DNA of 64,000 nucleotides from Phenylobacterium immobile (ATCC 35973) (GCF_001375595.1 NZ_CVJQ01000003.1:39804-103803); one strand, 5' to 3'; counted from the first letter of the stretch, positions 1-9,279 are shown. A program made the numbers and translations. Notes: a model not told the origin generated them from the letters alone.

Positions 1-1
1 C

Positions 2-394
2 ATGAGCATCTTCAGCAAGATCTGGGACAAGATCACCGGCCACAAGCGCGAGCCTGAGGCAGCGCCCGCAGCGCCCGCGCCCACACCAGCGGCGACTCCC
101 TCGCCAGCCACACCCGCGCAACCGGCGCCCGCCGCGCCCGTGGACGTTGAGCCGATCCTGGAGGCCATGGCCGCCAGCAAGGGCGGCGGCGGCAATTGGC
201 GCACCTCGATCGTCGACCTGCTGAAGCTGCTGGACCTGGATTCCAGCCTGGAGGCCCGCAAGGAATTGGCCACGGAACTGGACGTCAATGCAGGTCCGGC
301 AGGCAGCGCTGAACAGAACATCGCCCTCTCCAAGGCCGTCTGGAAGAAGCTGTCCGAGAATGGCGGCCAAGTGCCTGCAAGCCTCCGCGGCTGA
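2..394 (+). CDS. DUF3597 domain protein
   Basis: A 130-aa protein that begins MSIFSKIWDKITGHK, the usual N-terminus of DUF3597 proteins. A linker of about 35 residues made of Pro and Ala follows (residues 18-47). The conserved C-terminal block contains WRTSIVDLLKLLDLDSSLEA and ends with the family-like NGGQVPASL. The family is small, soluble and has no established biochemical role. The ATG lies at the very edge of the window, so the ribosome binding site cannot be seen, but the start matches the family. The gene is convergent with the TonB-dependent receptor and separated from it by a hairpin. Confidence 0.85.
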   Translation: MSIFSKIWDKITGHKREPEAAPAAPAPTPAATPSPATPAQPAPAAPVDVEPILEAMAASKGGGGNWRTSIVDLLKLLDLDSSLEARKELATELDVNAGPAGSAEQNIALSKAVWKKLSENGGQVPASLRG

Positions 395-413
395 AGCCAC
401 GGAACGCGCCACG

Positions 414-448
414 CAAAAAGAAGCCCGGTGGCTCCCACCACCGGGCTT
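414..448 (-). terminator. Rho-independent terminator of the TonB-dependent receptor gene
   Basis: A perfect 11-bp stem (421-431 pairing with 438-448) has a 6-nt loop. The minus strand has a run of T after the stem (complement of the A-run at 415-419). It lies between two convergent genes and terminates best on the minus strand; the plus strand has no T-run. Confidence 0.8.
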
Positions 449-483
449 GAAGGGGGTCTTCGGAGGTAAACGGGGTCGGTCGA

Positions 484-3369
484 TCAGTACCGGAAGCGCA
501 CGCCCACGCGCCAATAGCGGCCGATCAGGTCATAGTATTCGCCGTTGACGCCCGATGAGGCGTGCGAGGTCGGCGCATTGGACGGCACCTTCGGCGGCTG
601 GGTGTCGAGGACGTTCTCGACCTTGGCGAAGATCTGGGACTGGGAGCCCAGGAAGTTCAAGCTCCAGCTCTGGTTGATGTCGAGATAGCCCCGGGCGCTG
701 ATGTCGTTTTGCAGAACGGCCGTCGCGCTATCACGCGGTGCGTTGTTGACCACGGCGTTGCTAATCGTACGCACGGTGAAGGTCGTGGCGCTCGGACCGA
801 GGCTGTAGGTCCCGGTGATCAACCACCGCCACTTTGGCCCGCCAGCGATCGGGAAGATGCCAGCGAACACCATTCCGCGATAGTCCTGGGTCACCCCGTT
901 CGCGGTCTGCGTGTACTTGGTCAGGTGGGTTCCGACAGCTCGCAGGTCGATCGTGCCGACCGTGCCGTCGAAAAGATCCGCCAGATCGCGCCGGTAACTC
1001 GCCTCGATGTCCCAGCCCGCCACGTCCTGACGAGCAATGTTGGCACCGCCAACAAGGACCGAGGAGTTGGTCAGACGGCCCGCGAGGTCCGGCGTCGGCG
1101 GGTTCGGATTGTAGTTGATCTGGTTGCAAGCCAGCGGATTGCTGACTTCGCCGACGCCGTAACAAGCGTTCACCACCTGCTGCGTCGTCTGGGTGACGAT
1201 GGCGTCGTCAATGCCGATTTTCCAACGGTCAACCGAAACGCTGAAGCCCGGCAGGAAGCTCGGCCGATAGACCAGACCAAAAGCGGTGGTGGAGGCGATT
1301 TCTGGCGTCAAAGTCGGCACGCCGCCGGTGATCGTCGTAACGAACACCTGCTGGCTGGTGCCGGGAACCTGAGCTCCGATCAGAGCCCCGGCGGCCGGCG
1401 CCCGGAACAGGTCGTCGAGATTGGCCGCGCGGATGTCACGCGACCGGGTGCCACGGAGCCGGAGGTCGGACGTAACGTCCCACGTCAGGCCGAGCTTCCA
1501 GGTGCCGACGCGACCGCTGGTGGAGTAGTCGGTCGAGCGATAGGCGCCGTTGAAGTCCATGCTCTTGACGAAGGGCAGGTCCTTCAGCAGCGGCGCGACG
1601 ACTTCGACGAACGCTTCCTTGACCTCGATCTCGCCACGGCTGGCCTTGTAGTTGCCAAACCAGTAGACGGCCCCCGAGTTGGCCGCGCCGAGCGGGTCGA
1701 CGACATTGTGGAAGCTTTCCTTGCGATATCCGGCGCCGGCGGCCACCGCCAGAGGGCCGGCCGGCAGCGAGAAGGGCTCGAACTGGAAATCGAAGTTAGC
1801 CACGTCCTGCTTCACATAGATCTTCTGCCAGGCGAAGCTTGCGGTCACATAGTCGATGGCTTGCGTCGAAGGCGACCCCTTGCCGAAGAGGTTCAAGGGC
1901 TGGCAGCCGTTGGTCGGGTTGGTGATGGTCGAGCGGCAGACCGGCGTACCCACCGCGATGCCCGGAACGCCGCCTGAGGCCGGGTTGCGAACAACGTCCA
2001 CCGCGCGATTGTAGTTGGCGATGATCGGGTTATGGGCATTTTCGGCGTAAAGGTCCGTTTCGCCGTGCTGGTAGTAGGTGCTCCACTTGAACGAGTTATC
2101 GAACCAGTCGGTCTTGCCATCGACGCCCAGGAGCAAGCGGGTCTGATTGCGCTTATTCTTAGCTTGCACCGCGTTGAGGCCCGGCTCCTCCATTACCCGA
2201 CCAAGCTGGAAGGATGTTTGCCCGCGCAGGTCGAGGCCTGCGGGGATGAAGGGGTTGTCCGCCCGGATGGTGATGTCGCCAAAGCGCATATAACCAAGGG
2301 TGTAGTTGAGGCCGTAGCTCCAGCCTTTGCTGAGCTCGACATAGGCGTTGATGTTGTCGGTCAGGTCATAGCTCACGCGGCCGAAGAGAGCGCCGTTGCG
2401 GGTATCCGGCGTGATCGCGAGGTTGGGGCCAATGTCATAGGTGTCGCCGCCTACGCCAATCAGGCCACTGCCGGTCGTCGCCGCCTGGTAGGGCAGGACC
2501 TGGCCGCCAGGGCCGAACTGAACGCCCGCCAGAGGCCCGCCGACGATCATCCCGCCTGGGGTCGCTGTCCGTATCCCGGCCTTGTCGTAGGCGATAAAGC
2601 CCGGCTGGCCATTGGTCGCAGTGCGCGCCGTGTTCGGCACGGCTTTATAGCCGGTGAACCACTCGCGGGAGGCGTTGCTGAAAATGCCGTCTTCGCGTTC
2701 GTACCGGCCGGAGAGCAGGACATGGCCGCGTCCGCCAGCAAATCGGAAGCCCGCTGCGAGGTCGCCGCTGACGTTGGCTCCATCGTTTTGCCATGACTGG
2801 CCGTAGGCCGCCGTGCCCTTAACGCCGGTGAAGGTCTTGTCCAAGACGAAGTTTACGACGCCGGCGACGGCGTCCGAACCCCAGGCGGCCGAGGCGCCGC
2901 CGGTCACCACGTCCACCCGGCTGATCAGGTTCGTCGGCAACAGGTTGACGTCGACGAGTTGCTGCAGGTTTGAGCCGACAACCCGGTGCCCATCGAACAG
3001 GGTGAGGGTGCGGACCAGGCCAAGGTTGCGCATGTTGAAGGAGTTGGTGCCGCCGAGGTTGCCGGCTGCGAAATTGGTGGAGCGCGGCGAGGCCTGCGCC
3101 CCTGTGCCGAGTTGCGGTAGCATGTTCACATAGTTGGCGATGTTCGACACCGACTGCTTCTGCAGGTCGGCGAGGCCAACGACGGTGGTCGGCGTCGGGG
3201 CCTCGTAGCCGTCGCGCACGATCCGCGAGGCTGTGACGACGACGCTTTCCAGTTCAGCGGCCCCTGCGTCTTGAGCGGCGGCCGGGATGGCGAAGGCGGC
3301 GCTGATGGCGATGGCGCTCACGCCGCAGAAAATCCGCGCTGCGCCTAGGCAGCGGTCCCGATTGTGCAT
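484..3369 (-). CDS. TonB-dependent receptor
   Basis: A 961-aa outer-membrane beta-barrel receptor. Residues 1-33 form a signal peptide ending in AAAQ. A TonB-box-like ESVVVTASRI follows at about residue 41. The plug domain covers roughly residues 55-175 and contains NMRNLGLVRTLTLFDGHR and RVDVVTGGASAAWGSDAVAG. The remainder is a long barrel ending in an aromatic residue (VGVRFRY), as expected for BAM-dependent insertion. In Caulobacterales such receptors import varied substrates besides siderophores. The neighbouring aromatic-catabolism genes suggest an aromatic or plant-derived ligand, but that is inference. The gene has its own upstream region of 222 bp with inverted repeats and ends at a strong terminator, so it is probably monocistronic. 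Confidence 0.93.
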   Translation of the reverse strand: MHNRDRCLGAARIFCGVSAIAISAAFAIPAAAQDAGAAELESVVVTASRIVRDGYEAPTPTTVVGLADLQKQSVSNIANYVNMLPQLGTGAQASPRSTNFAAGNLGGTNSFNMRNLGLVRTLTLFDGHRVVGSNLQQLVDVNLLPTNLISRVDVVTGGASAAWGSDAVAGVVNFVLDKTFTGVKGTAAYGQSWQNDGANVSGDLAAGFRFAGGRGHVLLSGRYEREDGIFSNASREWFTGYKAVPNTARTATNGQPGFIAYDKAGIRTATPGGMIVGGPLAGVQFGPGGQVLPYQAATTGSGLIGVGGDTYDIGPNLAITPDTRNGALFGRVSYDLTDNINAYVELSKGWSYGLNYTLGYMRFGDITIRADNPFIPAGLDLRGQTSFQLGRVMEEPGLNAVQAKNKRNQTRLLLGVDGKTDWFDNSFKWSTYYQHGETDLYAENAHNPIIANYNRAVDVVRNPASGGVPGIAVGTPVCRSTITNPTNGCQPLNLFGKGSPSTQAIDYVTASFAWQKIYVKQDVANFDFQFEPFSLPAGPLAVAAGAGYRKESFHNVVDPLGAANSGAVYWFGNYKASRGEIEVKEAFVEVVAPLLKDLPFVKSMDFNGAYRSTDYSTSGRVGTWKLGLTWDVTSDLRLRGTRSRDIRAANLDDLFRAPAAGALIGAQVPGTSQQVFVTTITGGVPTLTPEIASTTAFGLVYRPSFLPGFSVSVDRWKIGIDDAIVTQTTQQVVNACYGVGEVSNPLACNQINYNPNPPTPDLAGRLTNSSVLVGGANIARQDVAGWDIEASYRRDLADLFDGTVGTIDLRAVGTHLTKYTQTANGVTQDYRGMVFAGIFPIAGGPKWRWLITGTYSLGPSATTFTVRTISNAVVNNAPRDSATAVLQNDISARGYLDINQSWSLNFLGSQSQIFAKVENVLDTQPPKVPSNAPTSHASSGVNGEYYDLIGRYWRVGVRFRY

Positions 3370-3447
3370 TTCCCGTCCCCAATTCCTGCGGCGACTTGTT
3401 GTCGTCGCTTGAACGCGGTTTTCAGGAAGAATCTAGGCCTCTGCAAC

Positions 3448-3477
3448 TAGGCATAATCCGAATGCAGTTATCGCCTA
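3448..3477. promoter_or_regulatory. Imperfect inverted repeat upstream of the TonB receptor gene
   Basis: TAGGCATAA at 3448-3456 is mirrored by TTATCGCCTA at 3468-3477, with one base of slippage. It sits about 80-110 bp before the receptor start in an AT-rich stretch and could be an operator. The evidence is symmetry only. Confidence 0.3.
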
Positions 3478-3496
3478 TTTCGATATATTACTTAGT

Positions 3497-3583
3497 ATAT
3501 TGACGTACCTTAACCAGCGTATTTGACAAACGATTTCATCCGCCATCGCAGTCGCAATGGCGGATGAAATTATACGTCAATAT
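3497..3583. repeat. Nested inverted repeats in the receptor/MFS intergenic region
   Basis: An 11-bp exact inverted repeat, ATATTGACGTA (3497-3507) and TACGTCAATAT (3573-3583), encloses a perfect 14-bp stem (3533-3546 with 3557-3570) that has a 10-nt loop. The inner stem may end transcription of the minus-strand MFS gene that stops at 3592, but it lacks a clear T-run. The outer pair could be a two-half-site operator. The surrounding 3470-3530 stretch is much richer in A and T than the genes. Confidence 0.5.
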
Positions 3584-3591
3584 CTGCGCCG

Positions 3592-4893
3592 CTAGCTGAG
3601 CGCTTTGACACCATCGCGGTCGAAATACTTAACCGCCATGAAGAAGGGTATGACGCCCAAGGCCACCGTGGCCGGGGCGAACATGAAGGCGACACGCAGA
3701 CCTTCGACGCTGCCCAGGCTTGGCGCCAAGGCGTCGCTGATCATGCCGACGATCAACGGACCCATCGCGTTGCCGATGACGTTCGTCGCGATCAGGATCA
3801 CCGCAGAGGCCATCCCGCGGTACACTGAAGGGATGATGTCGAGGGAAAGCGCCAGATAGGGCGACATCCGGAAGGCGTTGGTGCCAGACCCGATGACCAG
3901 ACCCAGGATCATCCAAGGCCACGAAGGGGCGAACACATAGAGCAGGGCGCCTGGGATCGTCAGCACCGCGGCGATCGCCGGCAACAGGACCAGCCAACGC
4001 TGGTCGCGCAGCCTGTTCGCCACCCAAGGGGTCAGGTAACCGCCAGCGAGCGTGCAGATGAAACCGGAGATCGCCCCGATGGGGGCGGCGATAGACGCCA
4101 CTTCGGTCGCTGAAACGCCAAAGGCACGCATCATCATGGCGTAGCCCCAGGCCCCGAGGGTGCCGTTCCCCAGGCCCGTGATGGCTGTGCCCAGGAGGAT
4201 CAGCATGAAGGGCTTTGAGGCGAACATCGCCCTGAGTGCTGCCGTCCACGTCGCAGGATCCTTCGGACGCGCTGTCGCCGCGTCCTTGCGGCCACGGTCA
4301 GGCTCGCGAACCGTGAAACGGATCAAAAGCGCGAGAACCACGCCAGGCACACCCAGCAACATCAGCGCTGCGCGCCAGCCATGGGCGTCGGCGATAATCC
4401 CGATCAAGGGCGTCAGCAGGATGGTCGAAAGCGGCTGGGCCAAGTTGAAGACGGCGATCGCCTGCGGCCGGACATGACGGGAGTAGTAGTCGGCGATCAG
4501 CGACATCGAGGTCGGGGTCGCCGTGGATTCGCCCATGCCGACGCCTGCGCGAGCCAGCAGCATCTGCCAGAAGTTGCCCGCGACGCCGCAGGCCACGGTC
4601 GCCAACGACCAACACGCGATACCGATGGCGAGGATCGAGCGGCGGTTTCCACGATCCGCCCATCGCGCCACGGGGATACCGACAAGCGTGTAGAGCAGGA
4701 CGAAGGCCGCGCCGGTGAGCGCGCTCATCTGGGTGTCGTTGGCCCCGAGGTCGCGCTTAATCGGCTCCAGCAGCAGGGCCACGACCGTGCGATCGGCGAC
4801 ACTGAGCAGGTTAGCCAGGCAAAGCAGCCCCAGGACATAGTGTGGGTAGAGTGTCTCTCGGCCCAGGCCGGCGGTCGCGGACTTCGTCTGCAC
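3592..4893 (-). CDS. MFS transporter
   Basis: A 433-aa permease with the 12-helix major-facilitator pattern. The conserved loop between helices 2 and 3 is present as GIPVARWADRGNRRS, and a second glycine-rich loop occurs near the middle. The start is a GTG preceded by GGGGGAAACC on the coding strand. It lies 30 bp downstream of the flavin reductase gene on the same strand, so it probably belongs to the hydroxylase operon and takes up the aromatic substrate or a product. The substrate cannot be read from the sequence. Confidence 0.88.
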   Translation of the reverse strand: MQTKSATAGLGRETLYPHYVLGLLCLANLLSVADRTVVALLLEPIKRDLGANDTQMSALTGAAFVLLYTLVGIPVARWADRGNRRSILAIGIACWSLATVACGVAGNFWQMLLARAGVGMGESTATPTSMSLIADYYSRHVRPQAIAVFNLAQPLSTILLTPLIGIIADAHGWRAALMLLGVPGVVLALLIRFTVREPDRGRKDAATARPKDPATWTAALRAMFASKPFMLILLGTAITGLGNGTLGAWGYAMMMRAFGVSATEVASIAAPIGAISGFICTLAGGYLTPWVANRLRDQRWLVLLPAIAAVLTIPGALLYVFAPSWPWMILGLVIGSGTNAFRMSPYLALSLDIIPSVYRGMASAVILIATNVIGNAMGPLIVGMISDALAPSLGSVEGLRVAFMFAPATVALGVIPFFMAVKYFDRDGVKALS

Positions 4894-4923
4894 CGGTTTC
4901 CCCCAATCGTGTGAAGGCGCTCT

Positions 4924-5415
4924 TCAGGCGCCCTGAAGCTGCATCGGGACCGGATGAAATCCGCGCTCGAACCAGATGGTCGGCTGGACGACGCCGGCGA
5001 TCCGGACGGCCTCGACGCGGCCCACGAAGATGCGGTGGTCGCCGCCCGGATAGGCGGCCTCGAGGACGCATTCGACGGCGACGTCGAAGTCCTGAATGAC
5101 CGGCGTCCCGCGATCGTTCACCTCAGTGGTCAGCCCGGCGAACTTGTCTGTCCCGGACGACGCGAACCGCATCGCCGCGGCCTCCTGCCGCGCGCCGACG
5201 ATGTGGGCTGCGAAGGCGCCGGCGGCCTCGATCGCCGCCGCGGTCCGCGAAGTCTCGGCCATGGCCATGGCGACCAGCGGCGGGTCCAGCGACAGTGACA
5301 TGAAAGCGCTGAGCGTCGCCCCGCACCAGCCGCCGTCCCGCGTGGCCGCGGTGACGACGGCCACGCCAGCCGGCAGCGCCGCCATGGCGCGCTTAAAGTC
5401 CGCCGGCAAGACCAT
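4924..5415 (-). CDS. Flavin reductase component of a two-component monooxygenase
   Basis: A 163-aa protein of the flavin reductase-like (HpaC/HsaB) family. Typical features are the N-terminal FKRAMAALPAGVAVVTA, GATLSAFMSLSLDPPLVAM in the flavin-binding part, and the GDHRIFVGRVEAV block near the C-terminus. It would use NAD(P)H to make reduced flavin for the oxygenase encoded immediately upstream. The ATG overlaps the oxygenase stop codon (ATGA), which argues for translational coupling and stoichiometric production. Confidence 0.9.
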   Translation of the reverse strand: MVLPADFKRAMAALPAGVAVVTAATRDGGWCGATLSAFMSLSLDPPLVAMAMAETSRTAAAIEAAGAFAAHIVGARQEAAAMRFASSGTDKFAGLTTEVNDRGTPVIQDFDVAVECVLEAAYPGGDHRIFVGRVEAVRIAGVVQPTIWFERGFHPVPMQLQGA

Positions 5416-6599
5416 CAGATCGCCATGCCGCCGGTGGGCGGTTCAAGACCGAAAGCGACGGCGGCTGCGGCCTGGTAGATCGGCTGCGGGGTGTTGATCC
5501 CGTGGTGCAGGCCGACATGGGCGTCGCGCCACAGGCGCTGCAGGGGCTTGTCCGCGCGCACGGCGTTGCCGCCGGTGCGGGTGAACATCTTGTCGGCCGC
5601 GTCCACCGAGCGCTGGACCGAGCGCACCTGATCGCGCCGGGTCTTCACGCGCAGCTCGTAAGGGATCAGCTCGCCCTTCGAGAGGATGTCGAACATGCGT
5701 GAGAGGTTGTCGATGTTCTGCACGCGGCTGGCGTCCAGGTCAGAGCCGCTTTCGCCCAGGGTGAAACTCAGCACGGCGTCATCGACCCAGCGCTTGCCCA
5801 AGCGGTCGGCCCGGTCGCGCTGATAGGCGATCGCCTGGGCGAACAAGCCTTCTGTGACGCCTAGGACCGCAGACGTGATCGCCGCGCCAAAGAGCGCAGA
5901 GAACGGCATGGCGTAGAGGGGATCGGTCCTCCCGGAACGGCCTCCGGCCGGATTGCCGGCCTCGCGCATCCCGAAGGTGTCGATCGTCCGGTATTCCGGG
6001 ATAAAAGCGTTCTTGACGATGATGTCCTTGCTGCCCGTGCCCTTCAGCCCGACGACATCCCAGGAATCCTCGACGATCTCGTAGTCGCTGCGCGGCAGGA
6101 TGAAATGCAGCGACTTCGGCGGCTGGGCGGTCGGGTTTCCCTCCTCGTCACTGAGAACCGCACCCAGGAAAATCCAGTCGCAATGGTCGGTGCCCGATGA
6201 GAACGACCAGCGGCCGTTCAGGACGAAGCCGTCGCCGGTGGCGACCGCCTTGCCCATCGGCGCATAGGGTGAGGCGATCCAGGTGTCCGGATCCTGGCCC
6301 CAGACTTCCTCCTGAACCTTCGGATGGCAGAGGGCCATGTGCCAGGGATGGACGCCGACGATCCCGCAGATCCAGCCGCTGGCGCCGCACACCGAGGCGA
6401 CCTTCATGGCCGCGTCGAACCACTCCGCGGGATGCGCTTCGAAGCCGCCGTATTCCTTCGGTTGCATCATGCGAATGACGCCGGCTTCACGGAGCAGGCG
6501 GACGCTCTCGTCCGGCAGCTTGCCCAGCGTCTCGGCCTGGTCGGCGTGGCTTGCCAATTGCTCGGCGATCCCTTCGATCCGGTGACGAACCTCGTGCAT
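5415..6599 (-). CDS. Flavin-dependent hydroxylase, oxygenase component (acyl-CoA dehydrogenase fold)
   Basis: A 394-aa protein resembling HsaA, the oxygenase of 3-hydroxy-seco-androstene hydroxylase, and related phenol hydroxylases with an acyl-CoA dehydrogenase fold. Visible motifs are VIRMMQPKEYGGFEAHP near the N-terminus, GRWSFSSGTDHCDW in the middle and the C-terminal FTRTGGNAVRADKPLQRLW. The start is placed at 6599 (MHEVRHR) rather than 6659. A good GGGGAGAGAG site precedes the internal ATG and the length then fits the family. It is expected to ortho-hydroxylate a phenolic ring using reduced flavin from the coupled reductase. It is divergent from the lysR gene. Confidence 0.85.
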   Translation of the reverse strand: MHEVRHRIEGIAEQLASHADQAETLGKLPDESVRLLREAGVIRMMQPKEYGGFEAHPAEWFDAAMKVASVCGASGWICGIVGVHPWHMALCHPKVQEEVWGQDPDTWIASPYAPMGKAVATGDGFVLNGRWSFSSGTDHCDWIFLGAVLSDEEGNPTAQPPKSLHFILPRSDYEIVEDSWDVVGLKGTGSKDIIVKNAFIPEYRTIDTFGMREAGNPAGGRSGRTDPLYAMPFSALFGAAITSAVLGVTEGLFAQAIAYQRDRADRLGKRWVDDAVLSFTLGESGSDLDASRVQNIDNLSRMFDILSKGELIPYELRVKTRRDQVRSVQRSVDAADKMFTRTGGNAVRADKPLQRLWRDAHVGLHHGINTPQPIYQAAAAVAFGLEPPTGGMAI

Positions 6600-6671
6600 C
6601 TCTCTCCCCGCATTTCTCGGCTTCAGGCCAGCGTTGCGGAGAAGGGATATGGGCGCCATTGTAATCGGACA

Positions 6672-6689
6672 ATTCGCTAATCGACGAAT
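6672..6689. promoter_or_regulatory. Putative LysR-type operator (ATTCG-N8-CGAAT)
   Basis: The 18-bp sequence ATTCGCTAATCGACGAAT has perfect 5-bp arms. It lies in the 99-bp divergent region between the hydroxylase gene and the lysR gene, 10 bp before the lysR ATG. It fits the T-N11-A style of LysR sites and could serve autoregulation and control of the divergent operon. Confidence 0.5.
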
Positions 6690-6698
6690 GCAGCTATC

Positions 6699-7628
6699 AT
6701 GAAAATTGATAATGAGCCTGATATCGCCGACTTCGACGCGGCGCTCCTGCTAGTGATGGACGCCATCTGGTCGGCGCGGAACGTGAGCCTCGCCGCTCGA
6801 CGTCTGCACCGGTCGCAATCAACAATCAGCGCCTCGCTCAATCGCCTGCGCGAACTGCTGAAGGACCAGGTGTTCGTCTGGGACGGCCGGCAGATGAATC
6901 CCACCGCGCTCACCGAGCAGCTGATGCCCCAGGTCAGCGATATCATCGCCAGCATGCGGGCTCTGATCTGGCGGGCCCACGGCGGGGCCGAGCACGCTCA
7001 CCGCCGATTTGTCATCGCCACATCCAGCTATGTGACAGCCTTGTTCTCTGCGGGCCTGTTGACCCGGGTGGCCGACGAGATGCCGGGCGTATCGCTGGAT
7101 TTCATCGCCACGGCCCCGAACTCCTGGACCAAGAGCGTCCTGCCGGACATCGATCTGTTCATCGTGCCGACCAACGTGGCGCGGACGCGGGGCTTGCACA
7201 CCGCGCGACTTTATCAGGACGCCTACGTCTGCATTGGCGCACGCGACAACGCCCAGTTGGTCGCGGACATGGCGCCGGACGATTTCTTAGGCCTTCGGCA
7301 CGTCGGCTTTTCGTCGGTGCCCCGGCTTACCGCCAGTCACGAAGCCAGCCATTGGCACGCGCTGGGCATCACCCCGAATTACGTGATGCAGACTCCGGAG
7401 TACCTGAGCCTGCCAGCCATCGTCGCGGCGACCGACACCGTGGCGATCGTGCCCGGTCGCCTCGCCCAAGCGGCGATGCGCGATTTCGCCCTGAAGGCGG
7501 TGCGGCCGCCGGTGCCGGTCCCAGATCTCGAGATCGTCATGGTGTGGAAGCCTGCGCAGAACGACGACCCGGTGCACGCCTGGCTGCGCGGCGCCCTGGT
7601 CGACCTCGCCATGGCTTTCGACGCCTGA
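6699..7628 (+). CDS. LysR-family transcriptional regulator
   Basis: A 309-aa regulator. The winged helix-turn-helix is at residues about 12-70 (NVSLAARRLHRSQSTISASL), followed by a substrate-binding domain of the NodD-like subgroup (residues about 100-305). It is transcribed away from the hydroxylase genes and towards the CoA-transferase/ligase genes, so it may control both. The inducer is unknown but is likely an aromatic acid or its CoA thioester. Confidence 0.9.
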   Translation: MKIDNEPDIADFDAALLLVMDAIWSARNVSLAARRLHRSQSTISASLNRLRELLKDQVFVWDGRQMNPTALTEQLMPQVSDIIASMRALIWRAHGGAEHAHRRFVIATSSYVTALFSAGLLTRVADEMPGVSLDFIATAPNSWTKSVLPDIDLFIVPTNVARTRGLHTARLYQDAYVCIGARDNAQLVADMAPDDFLGLRHVGFSSVPRLTASHEASHWHALGITPNYVMQTPEYLSLPAIVAATDTVAIVPGRLAQAAMRDFALKAVRPPVPVPDLEIVMVWKPAQNDDPVHAWLRGALVDLAMAFDA

Positions 7629-7721
7629 CAGCGTAAGCCATGGCGAGACTGCAGGTGAGGCGCTATTGCTTTCCGCGCCCGGAGCCATGAAACGAGCTCG
7701 GATCGACACAGGGAGCAGGCG

Positions 7722-8552
7722 ATGCCATCCGGCTACGGATCGAGGGACAAGCAGAAGACAATCCAGGAGCTGGCGGCCATGACGCCGGACGGCGCCTCGA
7801 TCGCCCTGGGCGGCAGCTTCCTGCACCGCGGCCCCTTCGCCTATGTTCGCGAGCTGATCCGCCAGGGGCGCCGTGATCTGGAGATCATCAAGCAGTCACC
7901 GGGCTACGATATCGACATCCTGTGCCGCGCCGGCGCCGTGCGGAAGGTGCGCGCCGGCATCGTCGCCATGGAAGGCAACTTCGGTCTTGCGCCCTTCTAC
8001 CGCCGCGCCATCGAGCAGAAGTCGGTGATCCTGGAGGAACACGCCTGCGCCAGCCTGACGGCCGGCCTGAGGGCCGCAGCCTTCGGCGTGCCCTTCCAGC
8101 CGTGCGGCGGCCTGCACGGCAGCGATCTGGTCACGGTCAACAGCTGGGCGAAGCTGGATGACCCCTATGGTCAGGGCGATCCGGTCTATGTGATCCCGGC
8201 CATCACGCCGGACATCACTGTCATCCAGTGCAATGAGGTCGACGTTCAAGGCAATGTCCGCGTACGGGGCACGCCCCACTGGGACCGCATCATGAGCCGG
8301 GCCGCCAAGCGTGTCTGGGTGGTGGCCGAGAAGGTGGTCGACGCCTCGGTGTTCCAGGAGGATCCCGAGATGACACTGGTCCCGCACTTCATGGTCGAGG
8401 CCTTCGCCTTGGCGCCGAACGGCGCTTGGCCCGGCTCCTGCTGGCCGGCCTATGGGATCGATTACCCGGCCGTGGAAGCCTATCTCGAGCCAGGTCCGCT
8501 GGACGCCCACCTGGCCGCCGCGCCGGAAGCCAAGGCGAGCGCCGATGTCTGA
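7722..8552 (+). CDS. CoA-transferase subunit A (IpdA/GctA-like)
   Basis: A 276-aa class I CoA-transferase alpha subunit. It carries GGSFLHRGPFAYVRELIRQG near the N-terminus, the block around residues 77-90 (AGIVAMEGNFGLAPF), and the C-terminal DPEMTLVPHFMVEAF. The closest family type by eye is the IpdA group, where some members act as ring-opening hydrolases on steroid or aromatic CoA intermediates. The ATG is preceded by AGGGAGCAGG. It forms a heteromeric pair with the next gene, which overlaps it by 8 nt. Confidence 0.85.
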   Translation: MPSGYGSRDKQKTIQELAAMTPDGASIALGGSFLHRGPFAYVRELIRQGRRDLEIIKQSPGYDIDILCRAGAVRKVRAGIVAMEGNFGLAPFYRRAIEQKSVILEEHACASLTAGLRAAAFGVPFQPCGGLHGSDLVTVNSWAKLDDPYGQGDPVYVIPAITPDITVIQCNEVDVQGNVRVRGTPHWDRIMSRAAKRVWVVAEKVVDASVFQEDPEMTLVPHFMVEAFALAPNGAWPGSCWPAYGIDYPAVEAYLEPGPLDAHLAAAPEAKASADV

Positions 8553-9279
8553 GGCCTGGTCTCCCTTCTCCTACGTCGCCATCAATCTCGCCCGCTTCAT
8601 CCGGCCGGACGAGATCACGTTCAGCGGCGTGAACTCCACCCTGCCCATGCTGGCCTGTCTGATCGCCAAGCGCGCCTACGATTGGGAGTTCACCTACATC
8701 AACGTGGCCGGCGGCGTGGACCCGACCCCGTCGCACATTCCACTGTCCAGTTCCGATCCGGTGCTGGCGGAGGGCACGGCCTCGATCTTCGCCAACGAGG
8801 ATTTCTACGACCTCTGCACCCGCGGGCGGATGGACCTGACCTTCCTGGGCGCCGCCCAGATTGACGGCGAGGGCAGCGCCAACAACTCCGTCATCGGCGA
8901 CTGGCTGGGCCCGAAGGTGCGTCTGCCAGGCGGCGGCGGCGGCGCGGTGATGCTGCCGACAGCGCGTCGCGCCTGCACCTGGCGCACCGAGCACTCGCGG
9001 CGGACGCTGGTCGAGAAACTCGATTTCAAGACTTCGGCCGGCGGCTTCCACGGCGTCGTCACACCCTTGGCGGTGTTCATCAGGCGTGACGGGCGGCTGG
9101 CTCTCCAGTCATGGCGGCCCGGGCGATCACTGCAGGAAGTGCGCGATCGTACCGGCTTCGAGTTCGACGCCACCGGCGCGGGCGAAACGCCCTGGCCCAC
9201 GGCGCGCGAGCGCGACGCTCTTGCGGCCCTCGATTTCGACGGCCAGTTCGAGCGCGACGCCAATCTGGGCGCTGACTAG
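8545..9279 (+). CDS. CoA-transferase subunit B (IpdB/GctB-like)
   Basis: A 244-aa beta subunit beginning MSEAWSPFSYVAINLARF. The diagnostic glycine stretch LPGGGGGAVMLPTARR lies at about residues 131-146, preceded by MDLTFLGAAQIDGEGSANNS. The open frame extends upstream, but the extension only reads the preceding gene in another frame, so the ATG overlapping that gene's end by 8 nt is chosen. Together with subunit A it would move or remove CoA on an acid intermediate in the LysR-linked pathway. Confidence 0.87.
   Translation: MSEAWSPFSYVAINLARFIRPDEITFSGVNSTLPMLACLIAKRAYDWEFTYINVAGGVDPTPSHIPLSSSDPVLAEGTASIFANEDFYDLCTRGRMDLTFLGAAQIDGEGSANNSVIGDWLGPKVRLPGGGGGAVMLPTARRACTWRTEHSRRTLVEKLDFKTSAGGFHGVVTPLAVFIRRDGRLALQSWRPGRSLQEVRDRTGFEFDATGAGETPWPTARERDALAALDFDGQFERDANLGAD

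Noticed and set aside
562..1977. 471-aa plus-strand frame
   Set aside because: Antisense to the TonB-dependent receptor barrel; no plausible protein features.
3523..3528. TTGACA on the plus strand as a promoter -35 element
   Set aside because: There is no plus-strand gene downstream, only the antisense of the MFS gene, and no -10 box at a proper distance.
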